A DNA stretch of 64,000 bases from Caecitellus pseudoparvulus (Eukaryota > Bigyra: Bicosoecida): contig CBFFRQ010000044.1 in the NCBI GenBank assembly GCA_965644315.1, positions 1-64,000 on the forward strand. Direction: 5' to 3'. The notes under the pieces are model-generated. The model was not told the DNA's origin and did no database searches. It saw nothing but the letters and a program-made list of their open reading frames with translations. A program made the position numbers and the translations under genes. This document shows positions 21,014 through 31,231 of this stretch, in pieces; position 1 is the stretch's first letter, and every line of letters begins with the position of its first letter.

Positions 21014-21854
21014 GCGGGGATCTGTGCGAGGCAAAGCGCAGAAACAGGCAAGCTTACATGTGTATCGTGGTGAGAACCACGGTCGTGGTTGGCTGTGAAG
21101 GCGAGGCTGCTACATGCGCTGTCCTTGATGCTTTGTTTTCTCTGTGAAAAGCAAGGATATTGGAAAGTGAATGTTGTCAGTACACGTACCTGTGTCTTCG
21201 GGGTCCACAGATAGATCCACTGGCGGCTCTGCGATGGTGCGGGCGGAATTTGGGACCGTGAACAGACGGGCACAGCGTGCAACGCCGCGCGCGGAACTTA
21301 CAGGTTCGCCAGGTCCTGAATGATGAGATGGTTGAGTCATCCATGAACAGACGAAGGCCCTTGATGTGTTCTGGGTGGATGGGGGCGTTGTTCCGGCGGT
21401 GCGCGCTGCTACCACCGGCGTGGTGTAGTGCAGCACCGCCGTGAAACGCCACCCCCAAGGCGGCCACTGCGGCTCAGTTCAGCGCACAGTGGCCCCAGGC
21501 ACGCGTGTAGTGCCTGGCAGAGGCCAAGAGATCTGGGGGACTGATGAATTATGATGCGAAGTGTGGACTGGGACGAAGTAGGAGTGGGCCCGGCCCCCTC
21601 TGGCTCAGCCGACTGAGCCGAGAGGGCGCGGGAGGGACAGTTCAGCATGTATGGGCGGGCGCGGGCGCGCCCTAGCAAGCGGCGGCTCATACAACGGACG
21701 TATGTCCGTGATGGCTGCAGACCCACGAGAGTGGGAGCCGCTGTGGTGCCTACTACAGTGCATTCGTGTGCTGTGGTACGCAAGGCACCACGAGTGATGC
21801 CCAAGCTGTACCGTGCAAGAGTGTGCGGAGGCAAGTTGCAATGCATTAAGTGAG
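21014..21854 (+). other. Element B copy 2 3' untranslated region with conserved hairpins
   Basis: Essentially identical to the copy-1 3' UTR. The hairpin block is at 21694-21791, AATGCATT is at 21840-21847 and the element ends at 21854. A minus-strand reading of up to about 146 codons exists here but looks like a GC-driven shadow. Confidence 0.65.
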
Positions 21855-21869
21855 CTAACCCCTAACCCT
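21855..21869. repeat. Innermost telomeric remnant
   Basis: CTAACCCCTAACCCT is the last telomeric sequence. Unique DNA begins at about 21870. It marks the position of the ancestral chromosome end before the element B copy 2 insertion. Confidence 0.85.
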
Positions 21870-23146
21870 CCACCCTCAGCGGAACTGCGAAAAAGGCAAG
21901 GAGAAGGAGCACAGCGCTCACCCCTCGGCGAAGCCTGCAAGGCAAGGAGAGAGCAGCAACAGTTCAAGGTGTTCTAATTGTATACCGTGCAGCTGTGCGG
22001 CACGCTCTAGTACAGCACAATGCGCGCCGTAGCTGGTGTCAGCAATACATGGCGCAAAACGCGGCTCCGCCAACCATGCCTCCATTCCGCAGCTCTGCGC
22101 CGCCCAGGCAGGCAAACCGGGCCGGGGACAGGCTGAAGGTCAAGGAAACGACTGCCTTGTCGCCGTCTCTTTTCGAGCGGTGGCCGTATTGGCTGCTGGC
22201 ACATGCAGCATTCCGCACCAGTTTTCCCGCGCCGCCCTGCGCGACGTTTCCCTCTTACGTCAGCGCTAGGGGCTGCCCACACCAAATTTGGCGGCACGCA
22301 CCGGTAAAGATGTGGGGCAGTATCAACTTGAGCGACCCCCATGCCGCGGGTTGGCGTCGACGGGCGTCTCTGCCACCCCCAGTGCCGGGACCACAGAGCT
22401 GAATCCCGCCGACCTCTGCGGCGAACCTCGAATCGATGCAGGAATCTGCCTTCGTGGCCAGCGTGCAGAAGCGAATCAAGCACAAGAAGCTTGAATACAA
22501 TCAGCCCGTGGATTGGAACAAAATAATTTTTGTCTTACGGCATCTGCTCTGCTCACAACAGTCCCGTCAACGGCTTTCTGGGACTCAACGTGGACTGCGA
22601 AGGAGACCGGCAGCGTGCTTCAAAAAACTCAGGTTGTGGATCAAGCTGCCATGCACAAGCCTTCATGGTGGCGAAAGAGACATGCAGTTATCGAAAGAGG
22701 CCTCCTATGTTGCCAGAACTCTCTTTCAAGGCAACTACTTGCGAGTTTCGCATACCGGCTGGTTCCACACCCCACTTGCCCAGAAGCCCCGGCAGCGAAG
22801 AATTTCACGAAGCTTCTGGAATCCAAGCACATGTAAACGGTGTTCTGTGCAAGATTTTCATACCTGGCGGCCACTGAGCTGACCCTGACCTCGGCATGGC
22901 CAGCACAGTCCGCGGGCTGTGGGTGCCGGCGTTTCGCCTGGAAACCCACCATCGAACGCGCTCCCTCAACCTACACACTTGTGGGGCAATACAGGCTGAC
23001 ACAGGGGCTATGCACTTACGTTGATCGAATACTTCCAAGCCACGGTACACCTTGGATCACCAGAACCCCCTCTGCCACATCGTCACGGCAATGCTGCTGC
23101 CTCCTCTTGCTCCAGCACTGGCTCTTGAAGCGCTGGCAGCCCACCA
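21870..23146. other. Subtelomeric stretch with no recognised gene
   Basis: I see no conserved coding sequence, no RNA gene and no element homology here. Base composition is less GC-rich than in the gene region. Open frames of up to about 158 codons occur on both strands but have no family features. It could hold decayed mobile elements. Confidence 0.5.
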
Positions 23147-23644
23147 ATGGGCCCTTCCAGCCCCACCGGTGAGTGGGCGCTGTCTCCACGTGCAATGGCA
23201 GACATGGCTGAACAATCCTTCTGTCGAAGCCTTCCGAACGGCGACGGCACCACTTGGTTCCCTGGAGCCATCGACACCGCCCGAGCCATGGCGAGGGCCT
23301 GTGCTGTTGGGGCCAGCCGGCTGCTACTGGACGCCACCCCTGACCATGACGAGTTCATCCAGCAGTGCACCAAGGACGACGTGGCTCCAGAATGCCTCCC
23401 TGAGGCTCCCTCTGGCATGATCGTGCCTCCCAGCGCGGCTGCCCTGGCTGGCTCTGTGGGTTCGGTGCTGGGCATGTTCATGGCGTCTTCCTCGCAGTCT
23501 GTGACTCTGGGACTGCCTGGGGCGACTGTCATGACCACCCGTGCAGCGCTTAGCCGGGCTAGGCTGCCACCTCAGCATGGAGAAGGGGTGCTGATGGCCT
23601 TCCCTGACAACCCTGCTGAGCTGGGCGTCGCGTCGGCGCTGTGA
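23147..23644 (+). CDS. Possible hypothetical ORF, 165 aa
   Basis: An ATG-started open frame with ordinary amino-acid composition (for example DTARAMARACAVGASRLLLD and an Ala/Ser-rich hydrophobic stretch about residues 95-115). I recognise no family. It lies in the gene-poor subtelomeric stretch with no neighbour to suggest a role. It may be one exon of a larger gene or a fragment of an old mobile element. GC-rich DNA makes chance frames of this length common, so confidence is low. Confidence 0.25.
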   Translation: MGPSSPTGEWALSPRAMADMAEQSFCRSLPNGDGTTWFPGAIDTARAMARACAVGASRLLLDATPDHDEFIQQCTKDDVAPECLPEAPSGMIVPPSAAALAGSVGSVLGMFMASSSQSVTLGLPGATVMTTRAALSRARLPPQHGEGVLMAFPDNPAELGVASAL

Positions 23645-25264
23645 GATGGGGGAGGCTCCGTGGACGCCGCACTGAAGGAGGATGCGACTGATACACAAGG
23701 CAACATGCTGTACAGGTACATCGAGCCGTGTGAGGCCACGAAGGGCACGGCGGGCACCCTGGGACACAAGGCACACGCCGCCACGAAGGAGTCCTGGGCA
23801 TGGAAAATATCAGTACCCAGGTGGGGAGATTGGAAAATTCCAAGAACTTTTCATCAGCTGGGGAGCAATCTGTTGCAGCTCTGTGCACAAGGGCAGGGCT
23901 GGCGTGTGTTGGCTGGTGTGACGAGCGTTTCATCCTGAATCGCGGACAATCCAAAGCCGCTTGCCGCTAGGCCTGAAACATGCTGGAGGCAGTGCACACG
24001 TGTAGCACACCGTGCTCACGTCTAGGTCTTCCTTGCCCTTCGGCGTTGGGGAACCTCGCCCTGCCATGAAGTGCCAGTGAGAACACTAAGCTGCCGAGTT
24101 GAGGCTGGCAATGGTGAGGTGAAACGCGAGGCCACTCCGTTGCATGCGCTCCTGCAACAGTACGAGGACTGTACTGAAAAAAATGAGGATGTGGTTGTCG
24201 AGATTTGTAAGTTGAACGACGGAACTAAGGAAATGTGGTAAAAGTTCTTTCCACTTAGGTGCCAGAGTCGAAAATGCTGCTTGAGGTGCTCGGATATGTC
24301 AATCAGTGGTTGGAGTGATTGTTCTTCCTCCTTTTGATTCCTCACCCTCAACAGGTACAGTTGCCTGAAGGGGCCAAGTGGGGCGTTGGCATCGTATCAG
24401 TACCCAGATCACAGCACACCTGAAAGACTGGTGTGAACAAAGTAATTGGCGGGATTCCCCCCCATCATCAGACGTTCCGCCGTTGCTACCAAGGGCAGCG
24501 ATTTAGTTCACTGCATGTGTGAGGGAGCCGCGCCCATCCCTGCGTTGCAGTGTTCAGTTTCTGTGCTTGACGAGCGGGTCTGCCAAGACTGCTACTGCTG
24601 TTGTGCGTCGCAGATTTACGTTGGTGTGCGGGTCATGCAGACTCCGGCGCAAGCTGGCTGGCAACACAGGCGTGGCATGCAAAGGAGCAGGAGGTGATCG
24701 AGAAGGCCAATCCTATCCTCGGGTACTTGACTTTGTACTCTTTCTTGATTTGCATGGTTCGAACAAGGCTGTGCCAGGTCAGCGGGCCAGCGAGCAGGGA
24801 GTACTGTGGCTGGTCCCGGGAGTCAACTCGCTAAGCTCCATGCCATGCTGACAAAGAATAGGTGACTGAGCGCACTTGACCGTTGAAGTACAGAATGTGG
24901 CCGCGGTTTGCTACTTTGCTCGCTGACGTGTGACTTCTCAGACCTTCTTTTCAACGGGGCAGCGTGGAAATGGCACGGTGTGTGTTTGACTGCTGTGCGC
25001 GGCGAGGCGCTCGCGTTGTGCTTTGTCTTGTGCTCACCTATGGGCAACACAGGGTTGGAAACGGAGAAGCTCATGTGTTTAGCTCGTTTCCCGGTCGCCC
25101 AGCGACGAATTTGCCGTGTCATTTGTAGCGCATGGCTATGTCTCGACAAGTGCCCATGCCTTCCCAAGAGCGAATGTGGAGATGGTGCATTGAGCTCTAC
25201 GCTGGAAGCAGTTGAGCACTGCACTTGGGAGAGTGACCGAAGGCATTGACGCCGCTGGGCATGA
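23645..25264. other. Gene-poor stretch before the first host gene
   Basis: No convincing gene. The 12-mer ATCAGTACCCAG occurs twice (23809-23820 and 24396-24407), possibly part of a decayed repeat. The end adjoining 25265 is the 3' flank of the helicase gene. Confidence 0.45.
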
Positions 25265-26941
25265 TCACAGGAGACTGCCCACAGACGCAGGCAACTCCTC
25301 GATCTGTGTGTGGTAGAAGGCCTCAATGTCTTGCAGGAATGGGACATCCTCGCTTGTGATGAGGTTGATGCCGACACCCTTGCGGCCCCACCGCCCAGCT
25401 CGCCCGATGCGGTGAATGTAGTTCTCCCGCTTTACGGGCAGGTCGTAGTTGACGACCAGGGACACTTGCTGCACGTCAATGCCGCGGGCCAGGAGGTCGG
25501 TGGTGATGAGGACGCGGGAGGCGCCAGAGCGGAACTCCTGCATGACCAGCTCGCGGTCGCGCTGCTCCATCTCGCCGTGCGTGCAGGAGACGGTGAAGTC
25601 CTGCTGCCGCATGCTGGTGACGAGCCAGTCCACTTTCCGGCGGGTGTTGCAGAAGATGATGCTCTGGGTGATGGTCATGCTCTTGTACAGGTCGCAGAGC
25701 ACTTCGAGCTTGAGGTCCTCGCGGTCCACGTTGTAGTAGAACTGCTTGATGCCATCCAGCGTCAGCTCTTGGCGCTTGACCAGGATGATGGCCTGGTCCC
25801 GCATGAACTTGGTGGTCAGCTCCAGGGCTTCAGAGGGCATGGTGGCGGAGAAGAGGGCCACCTGCATGTCCTTGGGCAGGCCAGCGGCGAAGATCTCGTA
25901 GATCTGCTCCTTGAAGCCTAGGTCCAGCATTTCGTCGGCCTCGTCCAGGATGAGCAGCTTCAGGTGGGACACGTCCAGGGCACGGCGGTTGATCATGTCA
26001 AAGACACGGCCGGGGGTGCCCACCACCACCTGGACGCCGGAGCGCAAGGCGGCGATGTCGTCCGCCCGTGACGTTCCGCCGATGCACACGTGAACCCTGG
26101 CCGACATGTACTCGCCAATGGATGCGACGTTGGCATGATTCTGGCGAGCCAGCTCTCGGGAGGGGGCCAGGATGAGTGCCTGCACGTGGGGTGACGCCTC
26201 GTCGATGCACTGCAGCGCGCTGATGGCAAAGGCTCCAGTCTTGCCAGAGCCATTTGGAGCCTGTGGGGGGAACGCATGTGCCGCCTTGTGAGGCGTGTGT
26301 CTGCGGGCGTAGCACGCGCAGGCGCGGATGGAGGGCGAGGCGAACGTGGCCCGCTTCGCAGTCGCAGGTGAGAGGAGTTGCCACCTGCTGCTGCCTCTGC
26401 CTGTACTCCATCCACACTCCGGCACAGCACGCACCTGTGCAATGGTGTCACGGCCTTCGATGATGGGCATGATGGCGCGTTGCTGGATGGGCGACGGCTT
26501 CTCGAAGCCGTGGGCTGTGATGGGAGTGGAAGGGGCGTGGCTTTGTTGCGAAGCAGGAGCGGCATGGCCCTCCCTCACGCACCGACGATGCCACGCTGTG
26601 AGGGAGAGATACGAGGTAGAAAAGCAGCCAGGGTAGCTGTGCATGTGGACCGCCGTAAAGCGCAGCATGCTACCCCCGCGATTAGGGTTGGAGCCGCTGA
26701 GGTGACAAGCTGAGAGTGGGAAACCTACTGCAGCAGCAGTGTCACACACACGCACCAGGAGGTCGTGCTTGAGGCCCATGCCATCAAAAGACTTGACGAC
26801 TTTGTCGTAGTTGCTTCTGACCTGGCCAGACTCGTCCACTGCAGCATCGGGGAGAGGGCTCGTATTGGCGAGTTGTGCGTCAAGTCGCTGGCTGGGTCAC
26901 TCACGGATTTCTGCAGCAGGGGCAGCAGCAGCAGCAGCCAT
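25265..26941 (-). CDS. eIF4A-type DEAD-box RNA helicase (five exons, one of 13 nt)
   Basis: ATP-dependent RNA helicase of the eIF4A/eIF4A-III group (translation initiation or exon-junction complex). Exons on the minus strand: 26905-26941, 26756-26838, 26583-26595, 26435-26514, 25265-26260, giving 402 aa, the usual family size. Splice sites are GTGAGT or GTGCGT donors with CAG acceptors, and all phases agree. Motifs: Q-motif region [14 protein letters not shown]-loop APNGSGKT (most eIF4A proteins have AQSGTGKT); [41 protein letters not shown]. The 13-nt exon encodes RGIV and one base of the next codon, restoring the expected DLL-RGI-AHGFEKP junction. The start at 26941 gives MAAAAAAP. I cannot separate eIF4A-I from eIF4A-III by eye. 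Confidence 0.93.
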
Positions 26942-27889
26942 GGTTAGGATTGGGGATGTGATTTGGATTGGTATTGGGGGTAGACTTTGGATTCGTTGTG
27001 AATGAAAAGGAATTGGATATTGACGCAACCCCGGCAAGTGGTGAACAGGTGTATGACCCCCCCCCCACAAAGGGTTTCACGGGGGAGGGGGCATGCTAGG
27101 CAACGACTCTCTAGCTGCACCAAGTGGGAGCTTCCTCTGCCTCAGAAGAAGCTGTCGCTGTGGCCGGATTCGGGGGGCACCTGCCTCCACATGCCGTTCA
27201 GAGCATAGCGACCCTTTAGCACAGGTGTACACACAACGCAGTTCCAGGAAGTGAGCTCCAGCACGGGATACGACCCTATTGTGGAGTAAGCGTCTCACGT
27301 GACAACGTGTGGGCTGGTTGGGTGAGTTTCCATCCCGCATTGCACGCCGTACAGCCCATGGGCAGCTCGTCGTCTCCTCCTCCGTTCAAACATCGCGCAC
27401 AAATTGCGGGCCGGAACACCGGGGCGGGAAAACGTCAGTACGAGAACCTAATTCCTGTGCTTGTGTGAGACCTGCCGTTTTCTGGTTTGCTCGCTGAGCA
27501 GGTGTACGTGCTCGGTCCAATGCTGGAGCCTCACAAGGCTGTGACTCCGGCAGGCATGCGGCCCCGCGCCCAGCCTCAGGCCCGCACTAGACCACAATTC
27601 AGAGCAGACTTGTGGACTTTCATGGGCAATCGAACCTTACCATCAACGTGGTCTGATGGGATTGGTCACCCACGCTCAAGCAGACTCAGAGCCCCCCAGC
27701 CCCTACAGCCCGCACCTTGGCTCTGTCAGATGGGTTCCTCAAAATCACACCAGAAGGAAACCTGCAGCCACATGCTTTCACTCCAGCTGGCTTTGCCCAT
27801 GTCCCCAACCAGCTTGGCCCCAGCACAGGAGCTGTCGGCAGGAAGGTGGACTGTGCTTCCCTGGCTCGCTGTGCGGGCGGAAGGTGGGC
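26942..27889. promoter_or_regulatory. Divergent 5' flank between the helicase and VAMP7 genes
   Basis: About 950 bases between two divergent start codons, so it should hold both promoters. No TATA box is obvious. A run of ten Cs at about 27057-27067 followed by GGGGGAGGGGG at about 27081-27091 could pair into a GC-only hairpin. A 5' UTR exon for VAMP7 is possible. Confidence 0.4.
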
Positions 27890-28818
27890 ATGGCGGCGGA
27901 CCTCGACCGCCCCCTGCTGGGAGGAGAAGAGGCAGGCGTGCACATCTTCAGTTGCCTGATCGCACGAGGAAATGTGGGGCTGTCGCCCTCGCATTTCGCA
28001 ACAGCCAGCGCCACAGCACACGCCAGGTTCTGCCCCTTTCGCAGGCTGTGCTGGTGCATGCCCGGGCAGAGGGGCGGCCAGGAGCAGTCCCTACCTACAG
28101 CAAGCTGCTGGACATCATCCCCGAGCACGTTGAGAAGTTCAGAATGGCGGATCCTGACGAGTGCGTGCCCGTGCAGTCTGCCGCAGTTTCGCCTGCGTTT
28201 CGTAGCCCTCCCCTTCTCTGCATTGCTGGCTCAGGCGTCACTGTTGGCTGGGCATCTTGGGCCAGGGTGGCATCATGTACGTCGTACAAGCACAAGAAGG
28301 CACCCGTGTGGAGGTGGTGTTCAGCTTTCTGCACCGAGTGGCAGAGGACTTCGCGTCTGCGCTGGGGGAGCGTGCAGCGACGGCGCTGCCTGGCACGTTG
28401 CAGCGGGCCTATGCTGCAGAGCTGCAGCGGCACATGGTTGGTGCGGCCTGCACAGGCCTGCAGTAGCACCGGGTGCACAAGAGCCTCGGCCTTCCCTCCT
28501 GCGCAGGTGTTTTACAACTCCAACAAGCACGTGGACAAGTTCGGCACGGTGCGGGCCAAGCTGGCTCACGTGAAGGAGTTGGCAGTGGAGAACGTGGAGA
28601 AGGCCCTGGCGCGCGGCGAGCGCATCCAGCTGCTGGTGGACAAAAGCGAGGACCTGCGCACCTCCAGCACGGTGTTTGAGAAGAAGAGCAAGGAGGTGCG
28701 GGATGTGTTCTGGTGGCGCAACGCTCGGGTGTGGGCCATGCTGGCGGGCGTCGTGTTGCTAGCAGCGCTGGTGGCCACAGGCTTCGCGTGCAAGTGGAAG
28801 TTCGCGACGTGTTTTTAA
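27890..28818 (+). CDS. VAMP7-like longin R-SNARE
   Basis: Vesicle-membrane R-SNARE for endosomal, lysosomal or vacuolar fusion. Exons 27890-27973, 28045-28160, 28235-28436 and 28507-28818 join in phase to 237 aa. An N-terminal longin domain starts HIFSCLIARGNAVLVHARAE. The R-SNARE helix runs from about residue 160 (NVEKALARGERIQLLVDKSE, whose GER contains the zero-layer Arg). A C-terminal membrane anchor (WAMLAGVVLLAALVATGFAC) is followed by a short basic tail. Donors are GTGGGG, GTGCGT and GTTGGT. The second intron boundary (acceptor at 28234) was chosen because it alone keeps frame into GGIMYVVQAQEGTRVE. The stop is one base from the stop of the convergent neighbour. Confidence 0.88.
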
Positions 28819-28819
28819 T

Positions 28820-29848
28820 TCACTCTTGCGCGGGGCGGGCGGGCGGTGCCAGCGCCCCCTGCAGCACCCCCAGGAGCGGCTTCAGATCACTGGCCAGTGG
28901 ACTGGCCTGCACTTCTGCCATCAGCTTGGCCACGTGCAGCCCCTGTTCGTCTGCGGCTTTGGTGAGGATGCGATCCAGGCGCCCCTCGTGCTGGCCAGGG
29001 CACGCGAGGATGAGCGTGGCGTATGCGTTCACGGTGGAGGGCAGGGGAGGGGGGGGTGCCTGGGGTCCGTCACCACTGCCCTCCCCCAGGTCCACCGCCA
29101 CGAACCACGCCATGGAGAAGGGAGACCCCACCGCCGGCTGCACGGCACAGCGTGACGTGTCCCCGCCAAAGTGCCACTCGCCCCAGGAACCCTCCCCCAC
29201 CCAGTGCACGTGCTGGTCCGACGGCGCCAGGGCGCCCTCAGGCACATCCGCAGCGGGGCCGATGGGGTCGCCGTCACGCATGTGCACGCTCCAGGGCACG
29301 AAGCCCTGCGCGCCGTACATGCCGATGAGGGGCCACTTGCTACAGCCCAGGCGGGTGGGTGCGCGGCCGCCGGCAGTGGACTGCACCAGCTCCTTGTGCA
29401 GCACGCCGTGAGCCATGACGTTCAACTTGTTGTCGGGGGCGCCGTACGCGTACGAGGACACCTGCAAACCGACAGTCCAGTTCCACGTCAGCTGCTTCAG
29501 GCAGGCGTGGATCGCTTTGGGTGAGCACTTGCGCGAACCGAGGGCCGGCGCGGGCAGCACCGCGACCCGGTCTGCATCACGCAGGCTCAAGTGCTTGTAC
29601 AGGGCGTCGGCAGCGTGGGCCAGCACCTTCTTCTTGAGCGTTTCCGGGGCGTGGGAAGATGGCAACGTAGTATTGAGGAGTTGTCGTGTCTGGCACATGC
29701 CGTAGCCGCCGTCATACCTGCACAGGCAGAGAGATGGCGGCAAGGGGAAGTTCCCAGTGGGGTCTCCCCAAATAAGTGGAATGCCTGGCGCGGGTTCAGC
29801 TTCCTCGTGGGTGCTAGCTGCGCCCTCTGCTGCCGCAGGAGCAGCCAT
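28820..29848 (-). CDS. Unrecognised protein, 342 aa
   Basis: A single open frame from ATG 29848 (MAAPAAAEGAAST). An upstream in-frame extension to 29941 is less likely because it begins in Cys-rich, low-quality sequence. Features: an acidic N-terminal stretch, RYDGGYGMCQTRQLL (about 55-70), a Lys-rich helix, WNWTVGLQVSSYAYGAPDNK (about 145-165), a Trp-rich middle (WHFGG, MAWFVAVDLG), and a C-terminal helix ending in PPARPAQE. No signal peptide or membrane segment is obvious. I do not recognise the family. It shares a short divergent promoter with NKAP. Confidence 0.7.
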   Translation of the reverse strand: MAAPAAAEGAASTHEEAEPAPGIPLIWGDPTGNFPLPPSLCLCRYDGGYGMCQTRQLLNTTLPSSHAPETLKKKVLAHAADALYKHLSLRDADRVAVLPAPALGSRKCSPKAIHACLKQLTWNWTVGLQVSSYAYGAPDNKLNVMAHGVLHKELVQSTAGGRAPTRLGCSKWPLIGMYGAQGFVPWSVHMRDGDPIGPAADVPEGALAPSDQHVHWVGEGSWGEWHFGGDTSRCAVQPAVGSPFSMAWFVAVDLGEGSGDGPQAPPPPLPSTVNAYATLILACPGQHEGRLDRILTKAADEQGLHVAKLMAEVQASPLASDLKPLLGVLQGALAPPARPAQE

Positions 29849-30139
29849 TGCGTTGCGGCGTTTCTCTGCCCAGTTCAGCACTTGTGCTTTGCACTTCGCA
29901 GGGCGACAGACAAAACAAAAAGCCAAGCAGCTGAATTCCACTCAAGCACTCGAGGCAATTTGTTCCTTAAACCTGGGGATTTGCTCCCTGCATGCGTTTG
30001 CCGCCGCAGCCTTGTGTGTCGAGCAATTTCCGCAGCTGGGGCACCCGGGCGCGGACTTTGCACCCCCCCCACGCCCGTGCACACTATCACTCCGCGCTGG
30101 CGAGCCACCCAAACACGTTGAATACACTCAACAGTCACC
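29849..30139. promoter_or_regulatory. Bidirectional promoter between the unknown gene and NKAP
   Basis: Only 291 bases separate two divergent start codons, so both promoters must overlap here. No TATA-like element is clear. CGGCGTTTC occurs near 29856 and AATTTCCGCA near 30026, similar to strings in some other 5' flanks in this window. Confidence 0.45.
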
Positions 30140-31186
30140 ATGTCGTGGGGAGGTGCTGAGCGTGGCCGTGCCCCGCGGGGTGTGGATGGCAACTTGTACG
30201 CTGCGTACGACCCTCAGCATCGAGATGGTCGAGACGCAGAGCAGTGGCGGGGCGACCACGGACCGCCACGCCGCCAGCCATGGAGCAGGGACGCCCCTCC
30301 TCGACGCGAGGGAGGTGGGCGTGCCCCCCGCCCCAGTGGCAGCAGCAACCCGTACACGCAGGCCAGGCTGGCAGAGCGGTACCGCCGGCCCATCCCCAAC
30401 ATCTGGTCCCGTTCCCCCAGCCCACCCCCCACCCCACGCTCCCAGCCGTCGTCCCCCTCTTCAATGTCATCCGTGGCATCACCTGCATCCCCTGTGCCAC
30501 CAGCCACGGCTCTCCCAGCACCTGCAGACGGTGGGCACGACAGCCCAAGCACCGCTACGGCGCCTGCTCCCCAGGTGTTCGTGGCGGTGAAGCCAGCCGC
30601 CGAGGCGCCTGCCGCCCCTCCAGACACCCGCCACACTGGCCCCACTGGGGACACAGACTCGGATGCTTCTGATTCGGATGCCTCTTCGGGCGTGTTTGGT
30701 CCCCAGATCCCCCCTGCACTGCAGGGGGGGGATGCGGGGCCCGCGTCCACTGCCACCGCCCCCCTCCGCACCAAGCCTGGCGGGTACGGCGGAGCCTTGC
30801 GCCCTGGAGAAGGAGAAGCCATTGCGCAGTACGTGCAGTCAGGCCAGCGCATTCCCCGGCGCGGTGAGGTGGGGTGGGACACTGAGAAGATCGAGAAGCT
30901 GGAGGGGCTGGGGTACGTCATGTCTGGCAACCGGAACAAGCGCATGAATGCCGTGCGCCTGCGCAAGGAGAACCAAGTGTACAGCGCCGAAGAGAAGCGA
31001 GAGCTTGCGCGCTTCAACTTCGAGGCGCAGCAGGCGCGGGAGGCACGCCTCATGGACCGGGCACGAGACACGCTGCGGAAAAAGGGCTTCCTTGACGCGG
31101 GCGAGGGTGGGGGCGCCTCGGCGCCAGAAGGCGGTGCTGCCCGCAAATCCGGGAGCCACGCTGCGCCGTGGAACATGGCAAAATAG
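30140..31186 (+). CDS. NKAP: NKAP family protein (splicing/transcription cofactor)
   Basis: Nuclear protein of the NKAP (SynMuv) family. In animals it links RNA processing with transcriptional repression. The 348-aa product has a low-complexity N-terminus (Arg/Gly, then Pro/Ser, then a Ser/Asp tract DTDSDASDSDASSG), and the diagnostic domain at about residues 215-325: PGEGEAIAQYVQSGQRIPRR, GYVMSGNRNKRMNAVRLRKE, NQVYSAEEKRELARFNFE. These are the hallmark NKAP C-terminal motifs. Start at 30140 (MSWGGAERG). The stop is followed after two bases by AATGCATT, shared with the convergent uridine phosphorylase gene. No intron is needed. Confidence 0.93.
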   Translation: MSWGGAERGRAPRGVDGNLYAAYDPQHRDGRDAEQWRGDHGPPRRQPWSRDAPPRREGGGRAPRPSGSSNPYTQARLAERYRRPIPNIWSRSPSPPPTPRSQPSSPSSMSSVASPASPVPPATALPAPADGGHDSPSTATAPAPQVFVAVKPAAEAPAAPPDTRHTGPTGDTDSDASDSDASSGVFGPQIPPALQGGDAGPASTATAPLRTKPGGYGGALRPGEGEAIAQYVQSGQRIPRRGEVGWDTEKIEKLEGLGYVMSGNRNKRMNAVRLRKENQVYSAEEKRELARFNFEAQQAREARLMDRARDTLRKKGFLDAGEGGGASAPEGGAARKSGSHAAPWNMAK

Positions 31187-31188
31187 TG

Positions 31189-31196
31189 AATGCATT
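31189..31196. terminator. AATGCATT between NKAP and uridine phosphorylase stops
   Basis: A palindromic octamer in the 45-bp convergent gap. It reads AATGCA on both strands, so one site could serve as poly(A) signal for both genes. This is inferred from recurrence at other gene ends. Confidence 0.55.
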
Positions 31197-31231
31197 TGCA
31201 GCCGCCCGTGTGCCCTGGCTGACGCCCTGGC

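Larger units (their letters stand above)
14317..21854 (+). mobile_element. Element B copy 2: full-length telomere-embedded non-LTR retrotransposon
   Basis: A 7.5-kb element with telomeric repeats at both ends (CTAACC before GAAAGCTC, CTAACCCC after GTGAG). The 5' leader is only about 40 bases, so the transcript start or internal promoter must be close to the coding region. The order is ORF1-like region, APE endonuclease, RT, Cys/His knuckle and a structured 3' UTR. This resembles the APE-type non-LTR class that includes insect TRAS/SART and fungal telomere-targeted elements, although I cannot place the clade without a tree. The sense strand is the C-rich telomere strand, and the 5' end faces the tip. 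Confidence 0.93.

Noticed and set aside
833-21854. LTR retrotransposon or viral integration
   Set aside because: No long terminal repeats, protease or integrase. The endonuclease is APE-type and the RT motifs are those of non-LTR elements.
24740-24780. GGTTCGAAC resembling a tRNA B-box
   Set aside because: No acceptor, D or anticodon stem can be formed around it. I found no tRNA or rRNA gene in the window.
27487-28818. 443-codon single ORF across the VAMP7 locus
   Set aside because: Only its last 312 bases are a real exon. The rest lacks SNARE or longin features, while the spliced model gives a complete longin, SNARE motif and anchor.
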